Below, piece after piece: positions 1-7,114 of a stretch of DNA of 64,000 nucleotides. A program made the position numbers and the translations under genes. Every line of letters begins with the position of its first letter. The first letter of the stretch is position 1. Source of the stretch: Micromonospora sp. R77 (GTDB lineage Bacteria > Actinomycetota > Actinomycetes > Mycobacteriales > Micromonosporaceae); the NCBI RefSeq assembly GCF_022747945.1, contig NZ_JALDST010000001.1:6510001-6574000 (forward strand). Direction: 5' to 3'. The notes below the pieces were generated by a model. It searched no databases, was not told the origin of the DNA, and saw nothing but the letters and a program-made list of their open reading frames with translations.

Positions 1-99
1 CCGGTGGGTGAGCGGGTGGACCTGATCGAGGAGCACCTGCGCCGCTGGGCGGCCCCACCCGTCCCGGGAGAGGGCCCCGACCAGGTTCACTTTACATAA
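1..99 (+). CDS. C-terminal fragment of an unidentified protein
   Basis: Frame 1 is open from the window edge to a TAA at 97-99. The visible tail is 32 residues, with a short amphipathic charged stretch (around VDLIEEHLRRW) followed by a Pro/Gly-rich end. The start lies outside the window, so no family can be assigned. The last codons (Phe, Thr, stop) lie within the left arm of the dif-like site at 89-116, so the gene end and the site overlap. The coding status rests only on the open frame and a plausible protein-like composition. Confidence 0.4.
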   Translation, partial: PVGERVDLIEEHLRRWAAPPVPGEGPDQVHFT

Positions 100-116
100 T
101 GTGCATTATCGAATCT
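89..116. other. Candidate dif site (XerC/XerD chromosome dimer resolution)
   Basis: The site has two 11-bp arms, ACTTTACATAA (89-99) and TTATCGAATCT (106-116), around a 6-bp centre TGTGCA. The inner parts ACATAA and TTAT with the CG following match the actinobacterial dif pattern as I remember it (ACTTGACATAAT..., ...ATTATCGG) with few differences; bacterial dif sites share this 11-6-11 layout. It is AT-rich in very GC-rich surroundings. It could instead be a dif-like site used by an integrating element that exploits XerCD. Confidence 0.65.
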
Positions 117-518
117 CGGGTTGGATGCTTGATGGGCTGCCGGAACGCGCGATGCGACGGGATCGGTGTCGCTCCCAGGCTTCCTCACAGAGTCAGATCG
201 GGCCGCACCGTTCCGGTGCGGTTTCAGTCCGCGTGGCTCGGCCACTGCACCCCAGTTGGTGGACACAGCCTTCGGTTGACTGGCTGGCCGCGGCGTGCCA
301 TTTTCTTGTCGCTGCCGCCGTGGCCGCCGTGGCCGGGCGATCGGTTCCCGTTGGCGCACTGGTGAGCAGCCGGGCCTCTCCCCTGGATCGCGCCTGCCGC
401 ATCGACCGGCAGGGATGGCAGGCAGCCGCCGACGGGCCGAGCGGTCCGGTCGGCACAGGCGGTGGCCCGTCAGCCCGCTCGCGGCATCGACCTCGGCGCG
501 GGTGGTCCCCGGCGGGTG
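117..518. other. Stretch with no convincing gene
   Basis: About 400 bases between the dif-like site and the NUDIX gene. Open frames exist on both strands, but they are Arg/Pro-rich shadows typical of GC-rich DNA, without a recognisable start context or family resemblance. I see no tRNA, no clear hairpin and no repeat here. Confidence 0.5.
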
Positions 519-1022
519 CTAGAGGCCGAGGTGGAGCGGCTGGGCCGGCGTGCCCGTGGTGAGCAGCGCGGTCAGCGGTGTGGCGAGGTCGCGGGGCGAG
601 AACAGGTCGGGGCCGCCGTAGTTGACGATCTCCGGGAGGTGCCACCAGCGGAACGCGGCCAGGTTCTCGGCGGCGAGTTGGTCGTCGGTCAGTTCACCGC
701 GGGGCTGGAAGTGGTGCACCCGGATGAGGAAGTAGTCGTTGATGATGCCGTCGAAGCCCGGCGCGTGGTCGGCGGCGATGACTTCCTGGTGCCAGACGTG
801 CGGTGGGTCGGCGGTGGTCGTCAGGCCGGTCTCCTCGCGGAGTTCGCGGCGCAGGGCGGTGAGCGGGTCCTCGCCGGGTTCGATGCCGCCGCCCGGCGCC
901 GCCCACACGCCGGTCGCCTGGCCCGGCACGACGGGGTGCGGGAAGACGAACCGGCACAGCAGGATGCGGTCGTCCTCGTCGAGCAGGATCGCCCGGACCG
1001 AGCGACGCAGGTTCGGCGTCAC
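519..1022 (-). CDS. NUDIX hydrolase
   Basis: A 167-residue NUDIX-fold pyrophosphohydrolase. The Nudix box runs from about residue 45 to 67 (G-x5-E-x7-REL-x-EE-x-G-L), with E60, E63 and E64 as the metal-binding glutamates expected to hydrolyse a nucleoside diphosphate linked to some moiety X. The protein opens directly with the beta strand RRSVRAILLDEDDRILL, as in mutT-like enzymes. The start is GTG at 1022 because an in-frame stop lies just upstream. It is monocistronic and reads toward the gene-free stretch. The substrate cannot be inferred: sequence beyond the box, such as the FFxR/HxW aromatic region, is not diagnostic. Confidence 0.88.
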   Translation of the reverse strand: MTPNLRRSVRAILLDEDDRILLCRFVFPHPVVPGQATGVWAAPGGGIEPGEDPLTALRRELREETGLTTTADPPHVWHQEVIAADHAPGFDGIINDYFLIRVHHFQPRGELTDDQLAAENLAAFRWWHLPEIVNYGGPDLFSPRDLATPLTALLTTGTPAQPLHLGL

Positions 1023-1196
1023 CGCATGTCAGCCGTGGCGGCGGCCGGAACATTGATCGACATGTCCCGAGGCTACCAACCCCCCGGTGCAGAACGAGAT
1101 CATCGTAACCCTTGGATCTGATGACGCCGGCGCGCATCGGATCGCTCGCCACTGCGAGGAAACCGGCTCCGCAGTGGATACCCGGACTGGCGGATA

Positions 1197-1215
1197 GCGC
1201 AACCATTGGTTGCGC
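1197..1215. promoter_or_regulatory. Palindromic operator for the ArsR-SRPBCC operon
   Basis: A perfect 9-1-9 palindrome, GCGCAACCATTGGTTGCGC. Its core arm GCAAC recurs as an inverted pair GCAAC (1245-1249) and GTTGC (1255-1259) in the 5' leader. The position over the -35 region of the only promoter serving the downstream ArsR gene points to autorepression. Confidence 0.65.
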
Positions 1216-1239
1216 GCTCCCCCTCGGGCCCGCTAGCCT
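1210..1239 (+). promoter_or_regulatory. Promoter of the SRPBCC-ArsR-SRPBCC operon
   Basis: TTGCGC (1210-1215) and TAGCCT (1234-1239) are spaced by 18 bp. The -35 box overlaps the right arm of the palindrome, so repressor binding would occlude RNA polymerase. The first start codon follows at 1273. Confidence 0.5.
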
Positions 1240-1272
1240 GACCTGCAACCAAACGTTGCGAAAGGTGGCGCC

Positions 1273-1740
1273 ATGGAATTCGGCACGATCGAGCGGGAGA
1301 TCCACATCGACGCCTCACCCGAGGTCGTCTTCGACGTGGTGAGCAGCCCGGAGCACCTGCGCCAGTGGTGGCCGGACGAGGCGGAGTTCCCGGCGGAGCC
1401 GGGTGGTGCGGGCCGGATCGGGTTCGGCGACTGTGCCCACGGTGGCACGTGGGTGCAGTTCACCGTGGTCGACGCGATTCCCCCGCAGCTGTTCTCCTTC
1501 CGCTGGACCCATGACGAGGGCGTGGCCGCCGCACCGGGCAACTCGCTGCTGGTGGTCTTCGAGCTGCGGCCGGACGGGGCGGGGACGCTGCTGCGGATGA
1601 CCGAGAGCGGCTTCCGGGAGCGTGGCTGGGAGGAGGCGAAGGTCGCCGCCGAGTACGCCGAGCACGTCACCGGTTGGGACTACTTCCTCCCCCGGCTGCC
1701 GGCGTACGCGGCGACGGTGGCGGCGGGCGCGTCCGCGTGA
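1273..1740 (+). CDS. SRPBCC (AHSA1-type) domain protein
   Basis: 155 residues of the START/Bet v1-like SRPBCC superfamily, AHSA1 branch. The typical opening of an anionic first strand (TIEREIHIDASPEVVFDVV), the QWWP tryptophan motif near residue 35 and the C-terminal long helix (GWEEAKVAAEYAEHVTGWDYFL) are all visible. Members bind hydrophobic ligands in a deep cavity; the ligand here is unknown. The start ATG follows a GAAAGG sequence. It is the first gene of an operon: its TGA overlaps the GTG of the ArsR gene, and a second SRPBCC gene follows. SRPBCC-ArsR pairs are common in actinobacteria and usually self-regulated. Confidence 0.85.
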   Translation: MEFGTIEREIHIDASPEVVFDVVSSPEHLRQWWPDEAEFPAEPGGAGRIGFGDCAHGGTWVQFTVVDAIPPQLFSFRWTHDEGVAAAPGNSLLVVFELRPDGAGTLLRMTESGFRERGWEEAKVAAEYAEHVTGWDYFLPRLPAYAATVAAGASA

Positions 1741-2090
1741 CGGTGGTGGACGACGACCTGTGGGCGGCGGTCGGCGACCCGACCCGGCGGCGGCTGCTCG
1801 ACCTGCTGCTGAGCGACGGCAGTGGGACGGCGACGAGCCTGAGTGACCGGCTGCCGGTGACCCGTCAGGCGGTGGCGAAGCACCTGGTCGTCCTGGACCG
1901 GGTGGGTCTGGTGCACGCGACCACCAGTGGACGGGAGCGGCAGTTCCGCGTCGACGAGGCGCAGCTGGCCCGCGCCGTCGCGCAGCTGGCGGACGTGGGT
2001 GCGGCGTGGAACGCCCGGCTGCGGCGGATCCGGCGGATCGCGGAGTCGATCGAGCGGGGCAGGCACGCGGGGACCGAGCAGGATCAGTAG
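1737..2090 (+). CDS. ArsR-family winged-helix repressor
   Basis: 117 residues. The pattern LWAAVGDPTRRRLLDLLL followed by LSDRLPVTRQAVAKHLVVLD is the classic ArsR winged helix, with the recognition helix at about residues 45-60. No metal-binding Cys pair is visible, so it probably senses an organic signal or works together with the SRPBCC partners. The GTG start at 1737 overlaps the previous stop (GTGA), implying translational coupling; an upstream in-frame ATG would bury the start inside the previous gene. The palindrome at 1197-1215 is its likely operator. Confidence 0.87.
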   Translation: MTVVDDDLWAAVGDPTRRRLLDLLLSDGSGTATSLSDRLPVTRQAVAKHLVVLDRVGLVHATTSGRERQFRVDEAQLARAVAQLADVGAAWNARLRRIRRIAESIERGRHAGTEQDQ

Positions 2091-2105
2091 GAGGGGGTTC
2101 GGGAG

Positions 2106-2549
2106 ATGGCAGACATCTTGCATCGCATCGGCGTCGCGCGCTCGTCGCCGCAGCGGGTGTACGAGGCGCTCACCACGGTGGACGGTTTGTCGGGTTGGTG
2201 GACGGAGAAGACGTCCGGGGTGACCGAGCTGGGCGGTGTGCTGGAGTTCCGGTTCGCGGCGGGCGGGTTCGACATGAAGGTCGTGGAGCTGGTGCCGGGG
2301 CGGCGGGTGCGTTGGGAGGTGGTGGACGGGCCGCCGGAGTGGGTCGGCACCGGTGTGCGGTGGGACCTGCGGCAGGACGGTGACTTCACGATCGTGGTGT
2401 TCGCGCACGAGGGTTGGCGTGAGCCGGTGGAGTTCATGTACCACTGCAGCACCAAGTGGGCGGTCTTCCTGCTGAGTCTCAAGCGGTTGCTGGAGACCGG
2501 GGAGGGTGCTCCGGAGCCGCGGGACGTGCGGATCAGCGACTGGCACTGA
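2106..2549 (+). CDS. SRPBCC (AHSA1-type) domain protein
   Basis: 147 residues, a second AHSA1-type SRPBCC protein with the same layout as the gene at 1273: N-terminal strand and helix (SSPQRVYEALTTVDGLSGWW), anti-parallel strands, and the C-terminal helix (WAVFLLSLKRLLETGEG). A GGAGG ribosome binding site and ATG follow the ArsR stop by 15 bases, so it belongs to the same operon. The two SRPBCC paralogues flanking one regulator suggest a small ligand-handling unit; no enzymatic residue can be assigned. Confidence 0.85.
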   Translation: MADILHRIGVARSSPQRVYEALTTVDGLSGWWTEKTSGVTELGGVLEFRFAAGGFDMKVVELVPGRRVRWEVVDGPPEWVGTGVRWDLRQDGDFTIVVFAHEGWREPVEFMYHCSTKWAVFLLSLKRLLETGEGAPEPRDVRISDWH

Positions 2550-2555
2550 CTGGCC

Positions 2556-2619
2556 GTCCTGCGCGTGGTCGGGGTGCTCTCCCCCGCCGGGGTCAGAGGC
2601 CGCCGGCGACGCGCAGGAC
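2556..2619. terminator. Inverted repeat between convergent genes
   Basis: GTCCTGCGCGT (2556-2566) is complementary to ACGCGCAGGAC (2609-2619), the latter inside the last codons of the SDR gene. A smaller GGGG/CCCC hairpin sits between the arms. The position between convergent genes fits a shared terminator, but the loop is long and no T-run follows. Confidence 0.3.
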
Positions 2620-3321
2620 GGCGCCGGTGGTGTAGGAGGCGTCGGGGCCGAGCAGCCAGGTGACGGCGGCGGCGACCTCGTCGGGTTCTCCGGCGCGGCC
2701 GAGGGGGATGCGGGCGGCGGCGGTGTCGGCGCGGTCGGGTGTGCCGGAGAGGGTGTGGATGTCGGTGCGGATGATGCCGGGGGCGACGGCGTTGACCCGG
2801 ATGCCGTGTGGGGCGAGTTCCTTGGCCAGGCCGAGGGTGAGCGTGTCGGTGGCGGCCTTGACGGCGGCGTAGTGGATGTATTCGCCGGGGCTGCCGAGGG
2901 TGGCGGCGGCGGAGGAGATGTTGACGATGGCGCCGCCGTGGGTCATCCGGCGGGCGGCTTGTTGGGCGCAGAGGACGTACCCGATGAGGTTGACGTCGAC
3001 GACCTGGCGCAGGTCGTCGTGGCGCAGGTCGGTGAAGGGTCCGATGGGGCTGGTGATGCCGGCGTTGTTGACCAGGCCGGTGAGGGGGCCGAGGTCGGCG
3101 GCGGCGTCGAAGAGGTGGCGGACCTGGTCGGGGTCGCTGGTGTCGGCGGGTACGGCGATGCCGTGGTTGCCGGTGGCGTCCAGGTCGGCGAGGACGGCCT
3201 GGGCGGCGGTGTGGTCGTGGCGGTAGCCGATGGCGACGTGGTGGCCGGCGGCGGCGAGCCGGCGGGCGGTGGCGGCGCCGATGCCGCGGCTGCCGCCGGT
3301 GACGATGGTGACGTTGGTCAA
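2593..3321 (-). CDS. SDR-family oxidoreductase (FabG-like)
   Basis: 242 residues, a classical short-chain dehydrogenase/reductase. The cofactor motif GGSRGIG lies at 9-15 and NNAG at 85-88; the catalytic Ser at about 136-137 and Y151-x3-K155 (YAAVK) are intact. An Arg after the glycine motif and IGYRHD at the end of beta2 favour NADP(H). The C-terminal TGAVLRVAGGL ending is typical of FabG-type 3-oxoacyl reductases, but the substrate is open. It is transcribed away from the patatin gene at 3402. Confidence 0.88.
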   Translation of the reverse strand: MTNVTIVTGGSRGIGAATARRLAAAGHHVAIGYRHDHTAAQAVLADLDATGNHGIAVPADTSDPDQVRHLFDAAADLGPLTGLVNNAGITSPIGPFTDLRHDDLRQVVDVNLIGYVLCAQQAARRMTHGGAIVNISSAAATLGSPGEYIHYAAVKAATDTLTLGLAKELAPHGIRVNAVAPGIIRTDIHTLSGTPDRADTAAARIPLGRAGEPDEVAAAVTWLLGPDASYTTGAVLRVAGGL

Positions 3322-3401
3322 TGTCCTCTCCCCTGCCCTGGTGGTGCGGGTGACGTTACCGTGACCGGCACGGGTGCGATCGTGGGAAGGGTGGCTCGGG
3401 G

Positions 3402-4238
3402 ATGACGCGGGCGTTGGTGTTGGGCGGTGGCGGGGTGACCGGGGTGGCCTGGGAGTTGGGGCTGCTGGCGGGTCTGGTGGAGCGGGGGGTGGACCTGGTC
3501 GGGGCGGATCTGGTGGTGGGGACGTCGGCGGGTTCGGTGGTGGGTGCGCAGGTGTGTTCGGGGGTGCCGGTGGAGCGGTTGTACGCGGCGCAGTTGCGTC
3601 CGGCGGGGGGTGAGGTGGCGGCGCGGTTGGGGGTGGGGGTGCTGGCGCGGTGGGTGTGGGCGGGTGGGCGTGGGCGGGATGCGGTGCGGGCGCGGGCCCG
3701 GGTGGGGGCGATGGCGTGTGCGGCGCGGACGCCGTCGGAGGCGTCGCGGCGGGCGGTGATCGAGGGGCGGTTGCCGGTGCGGGAGTGGCCGGCGCGGTTG
3801 CGGGTGACGGCGGTGGACGCGGTGTCGGGTGAGTTCGTGGTGTTCGACGCGGGCAGTGGGGTGTCGTTGGTGGATGCGGTGGGGGCGAGTTGCGCGGTGC
3901 CGGGGGTGTGGCCGCCGGTGACGATCGCGGGTCGTCGGTTCGTCGACGGTGGGGTGCGGTCGGCGGTGAATGCGGATCTGGCCGAGGGGGCGGAGGCGGT
4001 GGTGGTGTTGGCGCCGGTGTCGTCGGCGTTCGGGCCGATGCCGCGGCTGGCGGCGCAGGTGGCCGGGTTGCGGCGGTCGGCGCGGGTGGCGGTGGTGACG
4101 CCGGACGGGGCGGCGCGGCGGGCGATCGGTCGTAACGTGTTGGATCCGGCGCGTCGGGCGGGTGCTGCGCGGGCCGGTCGGGCGCAGGCGGCGGTGGTGG
4201 CCGACGAGGTGGCGGCGGTGTGGGGTCGGTTGGCCTAG
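3402..4238 (+). CDS. Patatin-like phospholipase
   Basis: 278 residues with the patatin hallmarks: oxyanion loop GGGGVTG (8-14), nucleophile elbow GTSAGS with Ser42, and the catalytic Asp in the DGG motif (D182). Expected activity is a Ser-Asp dyad acyl hydrolase acting on membrane lipids. No signal peptide or transmembrane segment is visible, so it should be cytosolic. The gene is strikingly rich in GTG, GCG, CGG and TTG codons, unlike most plus-strand genes beyond 7.1 kb. It is divergent from the SDR gene and apparently monocistronic. Confidence 0.88.
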   Translation: MTRALVLGGGGVTGVAWELGLLAGLVERGVDLVGADLVVGTSAGSVVGAQVCSGVPVERLYAAQLRPAGGEVAARLGVGVLARWVWAGGRGRDAVRARARVGAMACAARTPSEASRRAVIEGRLPVREWPARLRVTAVDAVSGEFVVFDAGSGVSLVDAVGASCAVPGVWPPVTIAGRRFVDGGVRSAVNADLAEGAEAVVVLAPVSSAFGPMPRLAAQVAGLRRSARVAVVTPDGAARRAIGRNVLDPARRAGAARAGRAQAAVVADEVAAVWGRLA

Positions 4239-4297
4239 GTCTCGGGGGTCGGGTCGCTTAGGCTCCGCGCGTCGGGTCCGAGTGGTGGAGGTGCGCG

Positions 4298-4756
4298 GTG
4301 GGTGTGGGCGTCGGGGATGTGGTGGCGGATTTCGCGTTGCCGGACGAGACGGGGGCGGTGCGCCGGTTGTCGGAGTTCCTGGCGGCGGGGCCGGTGGTGG
4401 TGTTCTTCTATCCGGCGGCGTTGACGCGGGGGTGCACGGCGGAGAGTTGTCATTTCCGGGATCTGGCGGCGGAGTTCGCGGCGGTGGGTGCGCAGCGGGT
4501 GGGGATCAGTCGGGATCCGGTGGAGCGGCAGGCGGAGTTCTCGCGGCGGCACGGGTTCGACTATCCGTTGTTGTCGGATGTCGACGGTGCGGTGGCGGAG
4601 GCGTTCGGGGTGCGGCGGCGGTTGCCGTTGGGGGCGTTGAGCACGCGGCGGATGACGTTCGTGATCGGCGTGGATCGGCGGGTGTTGGCGGTGGTGCACA
4701 GCGAGTTGAGCATGAACGAGCACGCGGACGCGGCGTTGCGCGCGCTGGGTGGTTGA
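4298..4756 (+). CDS. Peroxiredoxin (BCP/AhpC-TSA family)
   Basis: 152 residues. The motif TRGCTAESCHFRD holds the peroxidatic Cys46 and a second Cys51 five residues later, the spacing of atypical 2-Cys BCP/PrxQ enzymes that reduce hydroperoxides with thioredoxin. The thioredoxin fold is complete (VVVFFYP, VGISRDPVERQAEF, FVIGVDRRVLAVVHSE). The GTG start at 4298 is chosen because GGAGG ends six bases before it; a TAGGCT box lies at 4259-4264. Its codon usage is as G-rich as that of the patatin gene. Confidence 0.88.
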   Translation: MGVGVGDVVADFALPDETGAVRRLSEFLAAGPVVVFFYPAALTRGCTAESCHFRDLAAEFAAVGAQRVGISRDPVERQAEFSRRHGFDYPLLSDVDGAVAEAFGVRRRLPLGALSTRRMTFVIGVDRRVLAVVHSELSMNEHADAALRALGG

Positions 4757-4823
4757 TCTTCCGCTTGTCGCAGTTGCCTGGTATCAAGGCTGCAATCAAA
4801 CACGTGTACGGAAGAGGGCTGTG

Positions 4824-5507
4824 ATGGCGGGCCAGGGTTTGTCCAGTGACGAGGTGCAGGGTATTCGGGAGGCGTTGGCGGCGGGCCGCAAGCCGAGGGT
4901 GGTGTTCACGGCGGCGGCTGGTCAGATGGCCGGGCAGGTCGGTCAGGTGGTGGAGTTGACCGATCCGGAGCAGTCCGAGGAGTTCGTGGTGGTGCGGTTC
5001 GGTCGGGACGAGTTGCCCTTCTCCCCCGCCGACGTGGCGATCGTGCCGAAGGGGGCGGGGCGGCGCGCGGCGGAGCCGAGGCCGGAGCCGGCGGTGCCTG
5101 CGCAGGTGTCGCCGGAGCCGGAGTTCGTGTTGGACACGCCTCGGGTGCCCGAGCCGCGCCGGGAGGAGCCGAAGGTGGAGCAGCAGGTGGAGCCGAGGCC
5201 GGCGAAGCGGGCGGTGAAGGCGGCGAAGCCGAAGACCCCGGCGGGGCTGACGGTGACGTTGGCGTACGCGGATGGTGAGTGGACGGTGGCGGCGCAGCAG
5301 GGGGCGAAGGCGCTGGCGAAGCCGTATGTGGTGAAGCCGGCGGAGGCGTTGCGGATGGTGGCGCTGGTGGATGTGCCGGGTGTGCAGGAGGCGGTGGAGC
5401 AGATCCTGGGTGCGGAGCGGGCGGAGGCGGAGCAGCAGGCGGAGAAGTTGCGGGCGGAGTTGGCGGAGATCGAGGCGCGGTTGGCGGAGTTGCGCGAGGC
5501 GCGGTGA
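4824..5507 (+). CDS. Unknown protein with conserved N-terminal domain and C-terminal coiled coil
   Basis: 227 residues from ATG 4824, which follows a GGAAGAGG ribosome binding site. I do not recognise a named family. Residues 1-75 form a compact mixed domain (VFTAAAGQMAGQVGQVVELTD, then EEFVVVRFGRDELPF) that resembles a small beta barrel. Residues 76-145 are a Pro/Glu/Lys-rich linker, residues 146-185 a second alpha/beta segment, and the last 45 residues a heptad-like coiled coil (AEQQAEKLRAELAEIEARLAEL). It is likely cytosolic and oligomeric. The charged linker could indicate nucleic-acid association, which is inference only. Confidence 0.7.
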   Translation: MAGQGLSSDEVQGIREALAAGRKPRVVFTAAAGQMAGQVGQVVELTDPEQSEEFVVVRFGRDELPFSPADVAIVPKGAGRRAAEPRPEPAVPAQVSPEPEFVLDTPRVPEPRREEPKVEQQVEPRPAKRAVKAAKPKTPAGLTVTLAYADGEWTVAAQQGAKALAKPYVVKPAEALRMVALVDVPGVQEAVEQILGAERAEAEQQAEKLRAELAEIEARLAELREAR

Positions 5508-5558
5508 CGCCGGTGGGGTCCATTGATTCTTGTCGGTGAGTGCTGGCAGGCTGCGGGC

Positions 5559-6113
5559 ATGGTCGAGGGTGGTGTCGGTCCGCGGGACGTGGATGTGCTG
5601 TGGCGGCGGTCGGTGGAGTGCGTGGACCGTCTGGATCGGGCCGGGGCGCGGTTGATGCGTCGGGCGATCGAGCTGGAGTTCCCGTCGTCGGTGGGTCTGC
5701 GGGTGGATCCGGCGGCCTTCGGTCTGGTGGTGGACGCGTACGGCTATCTGGGGCACCAGGACTTTTCGGTGCAGGTGGCGACGGCGGAGGGGGTGGCCGC
5801 GGCGGCGGCGCTCTCCGTGGCCGCGACGCGTTTCCTGTCGGTCGGGTGGGACGGTCAGGAATACCTGACCGATGAGGAGGGGCGGGCCGCGGAGAGCGCC
5901 GACACGGAGAGCAGGTTCTACACCCCGAACTTCGTGTCGGCGGTGCAGCCGCATCCGGATGGGCCGTGGTTGTGGCTGGACTGCAAGGACGGCGCGATGC
6001 CGTTGATGGCGCGGACGATGATCCGGATTCTGCTGCAGGAGTTGCGTCGGGCCGGGGTGGCCGAGGGGGTGATTCGGCCCGCTCCGCGTGGCTCCGGCCG
6101 GTGGGGCGCGTAG
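5559..6113 (+). CDS. Unknown actinobacterial protein
   Basis: 184 residues from ATG 5559; a CAGGCT box lies seven bases upstream, like the leaderless starts elsewhere in the window. No family is recognised. The protein opens with an acidic helix (VDVLWRRSVECVDRLDRAGARLMRRAIELEF), followed by alternating strands and an acidic stretch (YLTDEEGRAAESADTES), and ends with an Arg-rich helix (MARTMIRILLQELRRAGV). No membrane segment or signal is visible. G-ending codons dominate, as in the preceding two genes. Confidence 0.65.
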   Translation: MVEGGVGPRDVDVLWRRSVECVDRLDRAGARLMRRAIELEFPSSVGLRVDPAAFGLVVDAYGYLGHQDFSVQVATAEGVAAAAALSVAATRFLSVGWDGQEYLTDEEGRAAESADTESRFYTPNFVSAVQPHPDGPWLWLDCKDGAMPLMARTMIRILLQELRRAGVAEGVIRPAPRGSGRWGA

Positions 6114-6157
6114 CGGGCCGCTCCCCCGGGGTCTAGCCGTGCGTGCGTGGTCCGGGG

Positions 6158-6529
6158 TCAGTGGTCGGTGCGGCGTCTGCCGGTGATGGCGAGGGTGGTG
6201 AGCACTGTGGTGGGGATGGCCAGCAGCAGTGCCCAGCCGAGGGTTCGGCCGCGCAGTTGTTGGCAGGCGGCGGTGGTGCGGACCGCGGAGTCGTGGTCGA
6301 CGCGGGTGCCGCCGTCGGTGGCGTATTCGTGCCTGTCGTCGGGCCAGGTGTCGGCGCTGCCGTGCGGGGCGGCCAGGACGGGGGCGCAGGTGAGGGTGGG
6401 TGCGCCGGGGCGGTCGCCGTCGAGGTCGTAGTAGGGGCGGGTGGTGCCGGTGGCGAGCAGCCAGCCGATGGTGAGCAGGCCGAGGGTGGCGAGGGTGGCG
6501 TGGACGAGTGCGGCGCGGTGGTGTCGCAT
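6158..6529 (-). CDS. Small membrane protein with two transmembrane segments
   Basis: 123 residues. TM1 is at about residues 8-27 (LVHATLATLGLLTIGWLLAT) and TM2 at about 97-115; between them lies a 65-residue outside loop with two cysteines (C48, C89) that could form a disulfide. ATG 6529 is preferred for its AGGGAG ribosome binding site. An alternative ATG at 6571 overlaps the stop of the upstream MarR gene (ATGA), so the two genes are an operon either way. Function unknown. Confidence 0.65.
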   Translation of the reverse strand: MRHHRAALVHATLATLGLLTIGWLLATGTTRPYYDLDGDRPGAPTLTCAPVLAAPHGSADTWPDDRHEYATDGGTRVDHDSAVRTTAACQQLRGRTLGWALLLAIPTTVLTTLAITGRRRTDH

Positions 6530-6567
6530 CGGTCGGCTCCCTGGCGCGGGTGGCGGGCGGGCGCGGG

Positions 6568-7023
6568 TCATCGTGTCACGGGGCCGCCACGGTGGTGGTC
6601 GAGCAGGGTGGTGAGCAGCCGGGTCAGGGTGGCGCGGTCGGCGGCGGACAGTGGGGCGAGCAGGGTGTCCTGGACCCGGTCGAGGGTCTCCCCCATCCGG
6701 TGCAGTTCGCGGCGGCCGGTGTCGGTGAGGGTGATGACGTTGCGGCGGCGGTCGGCGGGGTCGGGGTCGCGGCGCACGTGGTTCCTGGCGGTGAGGTCGT
6801 TGAGGACGGCGACGACGTCGCTGCGGTCGATGCCGCAGCGACGGCCGAGGTCGGCCTGGCTGGCGGGGCCGTGCTCGTCGAGGGCGGCGAGGAGTCGGTA
6901 GTGGTAGCCGCGGGCGTCGAGGGCGCTGAGGCCGTCGGCGACGAGGCGGGCGGCGTGGGCGGCGGTCTGGGTGAGCAGCCAGCTGGGGGTGGTGCGGAGG
7001 CGGGTGGGGGTGCCGGGTTCCAT
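6568..7023 (-). CDS. MarR-family transcriptional regulator
   Basis: 151 residues with a complete MarR winged helix: dimerisation helices at both ends, recognition region QADLGRRCGIDRSDVVAVLNDLTARNHVRRD and wing DPADRRRNVITLTDTGRREL. It is divergent from a second MarR-like gene at 7115, and the 91-base gap carries three palindromes, the nearest (7043-7061) 20 bases from this start. The small membrane protein gene overlaps its 3' end and is a likely target together with it. Confidence 0.88.
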   Translation of the reverse strand: MEPGTPTRLRTTPSWLLTQTAAHAARLVADGLSALDARGYHYRLLAALDEHGPASQADLGRRCGIDRSDVVAVLNDLTARNHVRRDPDPADRRRNVITLTDTGRRELHRMGETLDRVQDTLLAPLSAADRATLTRLLTTLLDHHRGGPVTR

Positions 7024-7042
7024 GGTGGCACCCTACCAGGAT

Positions 7043-7100
7043 TCGTTGGTCGGACCCACGATTCCTGCTATGTTGGTCCGGCCAACATTGGTTGCGCCAA
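7043..7100. promoter_or_regulatory. Cluster of three palindromic operators between divergent MarR genes
   Basis: Site 1 (7043-7061) pairs TCGTTGGTC with GACCCACGA around one base, with one mismatch. Site 2 (7070-7088) is the perfect 7-5-7 palindrome ATGTTGGTCCGGCCAACAT. Site 3 (7088-7100) is TTGG, five bases, CCAA and shares its edge with site 2. The common half-site is TTGGT. This is the layout expected for MarR dimers controlling both flanking genes. Confidence 0.65.
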
Positions 7101-7114
7101 CACAGGAGGACTCC

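Noticed and set aside
243-289. CCAGTTGGTGGACACAG segment resembling an insertion sequence end
   Set aside because: Only one end-like motif, no inverted partner, no target duplication and no transposase trace.
3349-3360. GGTGACGTTACC near-palindrome between SDR and patatin genes
   Set aside because: Short, one mismatch, and no regulator gene nearby; could be chance.
5523-5558. Upstream ATG extension of the gene at 5559
   Set aside because: The extra 12 residues are poorly protein-like and would place the promoter-like CAGGCT box inside the gene.
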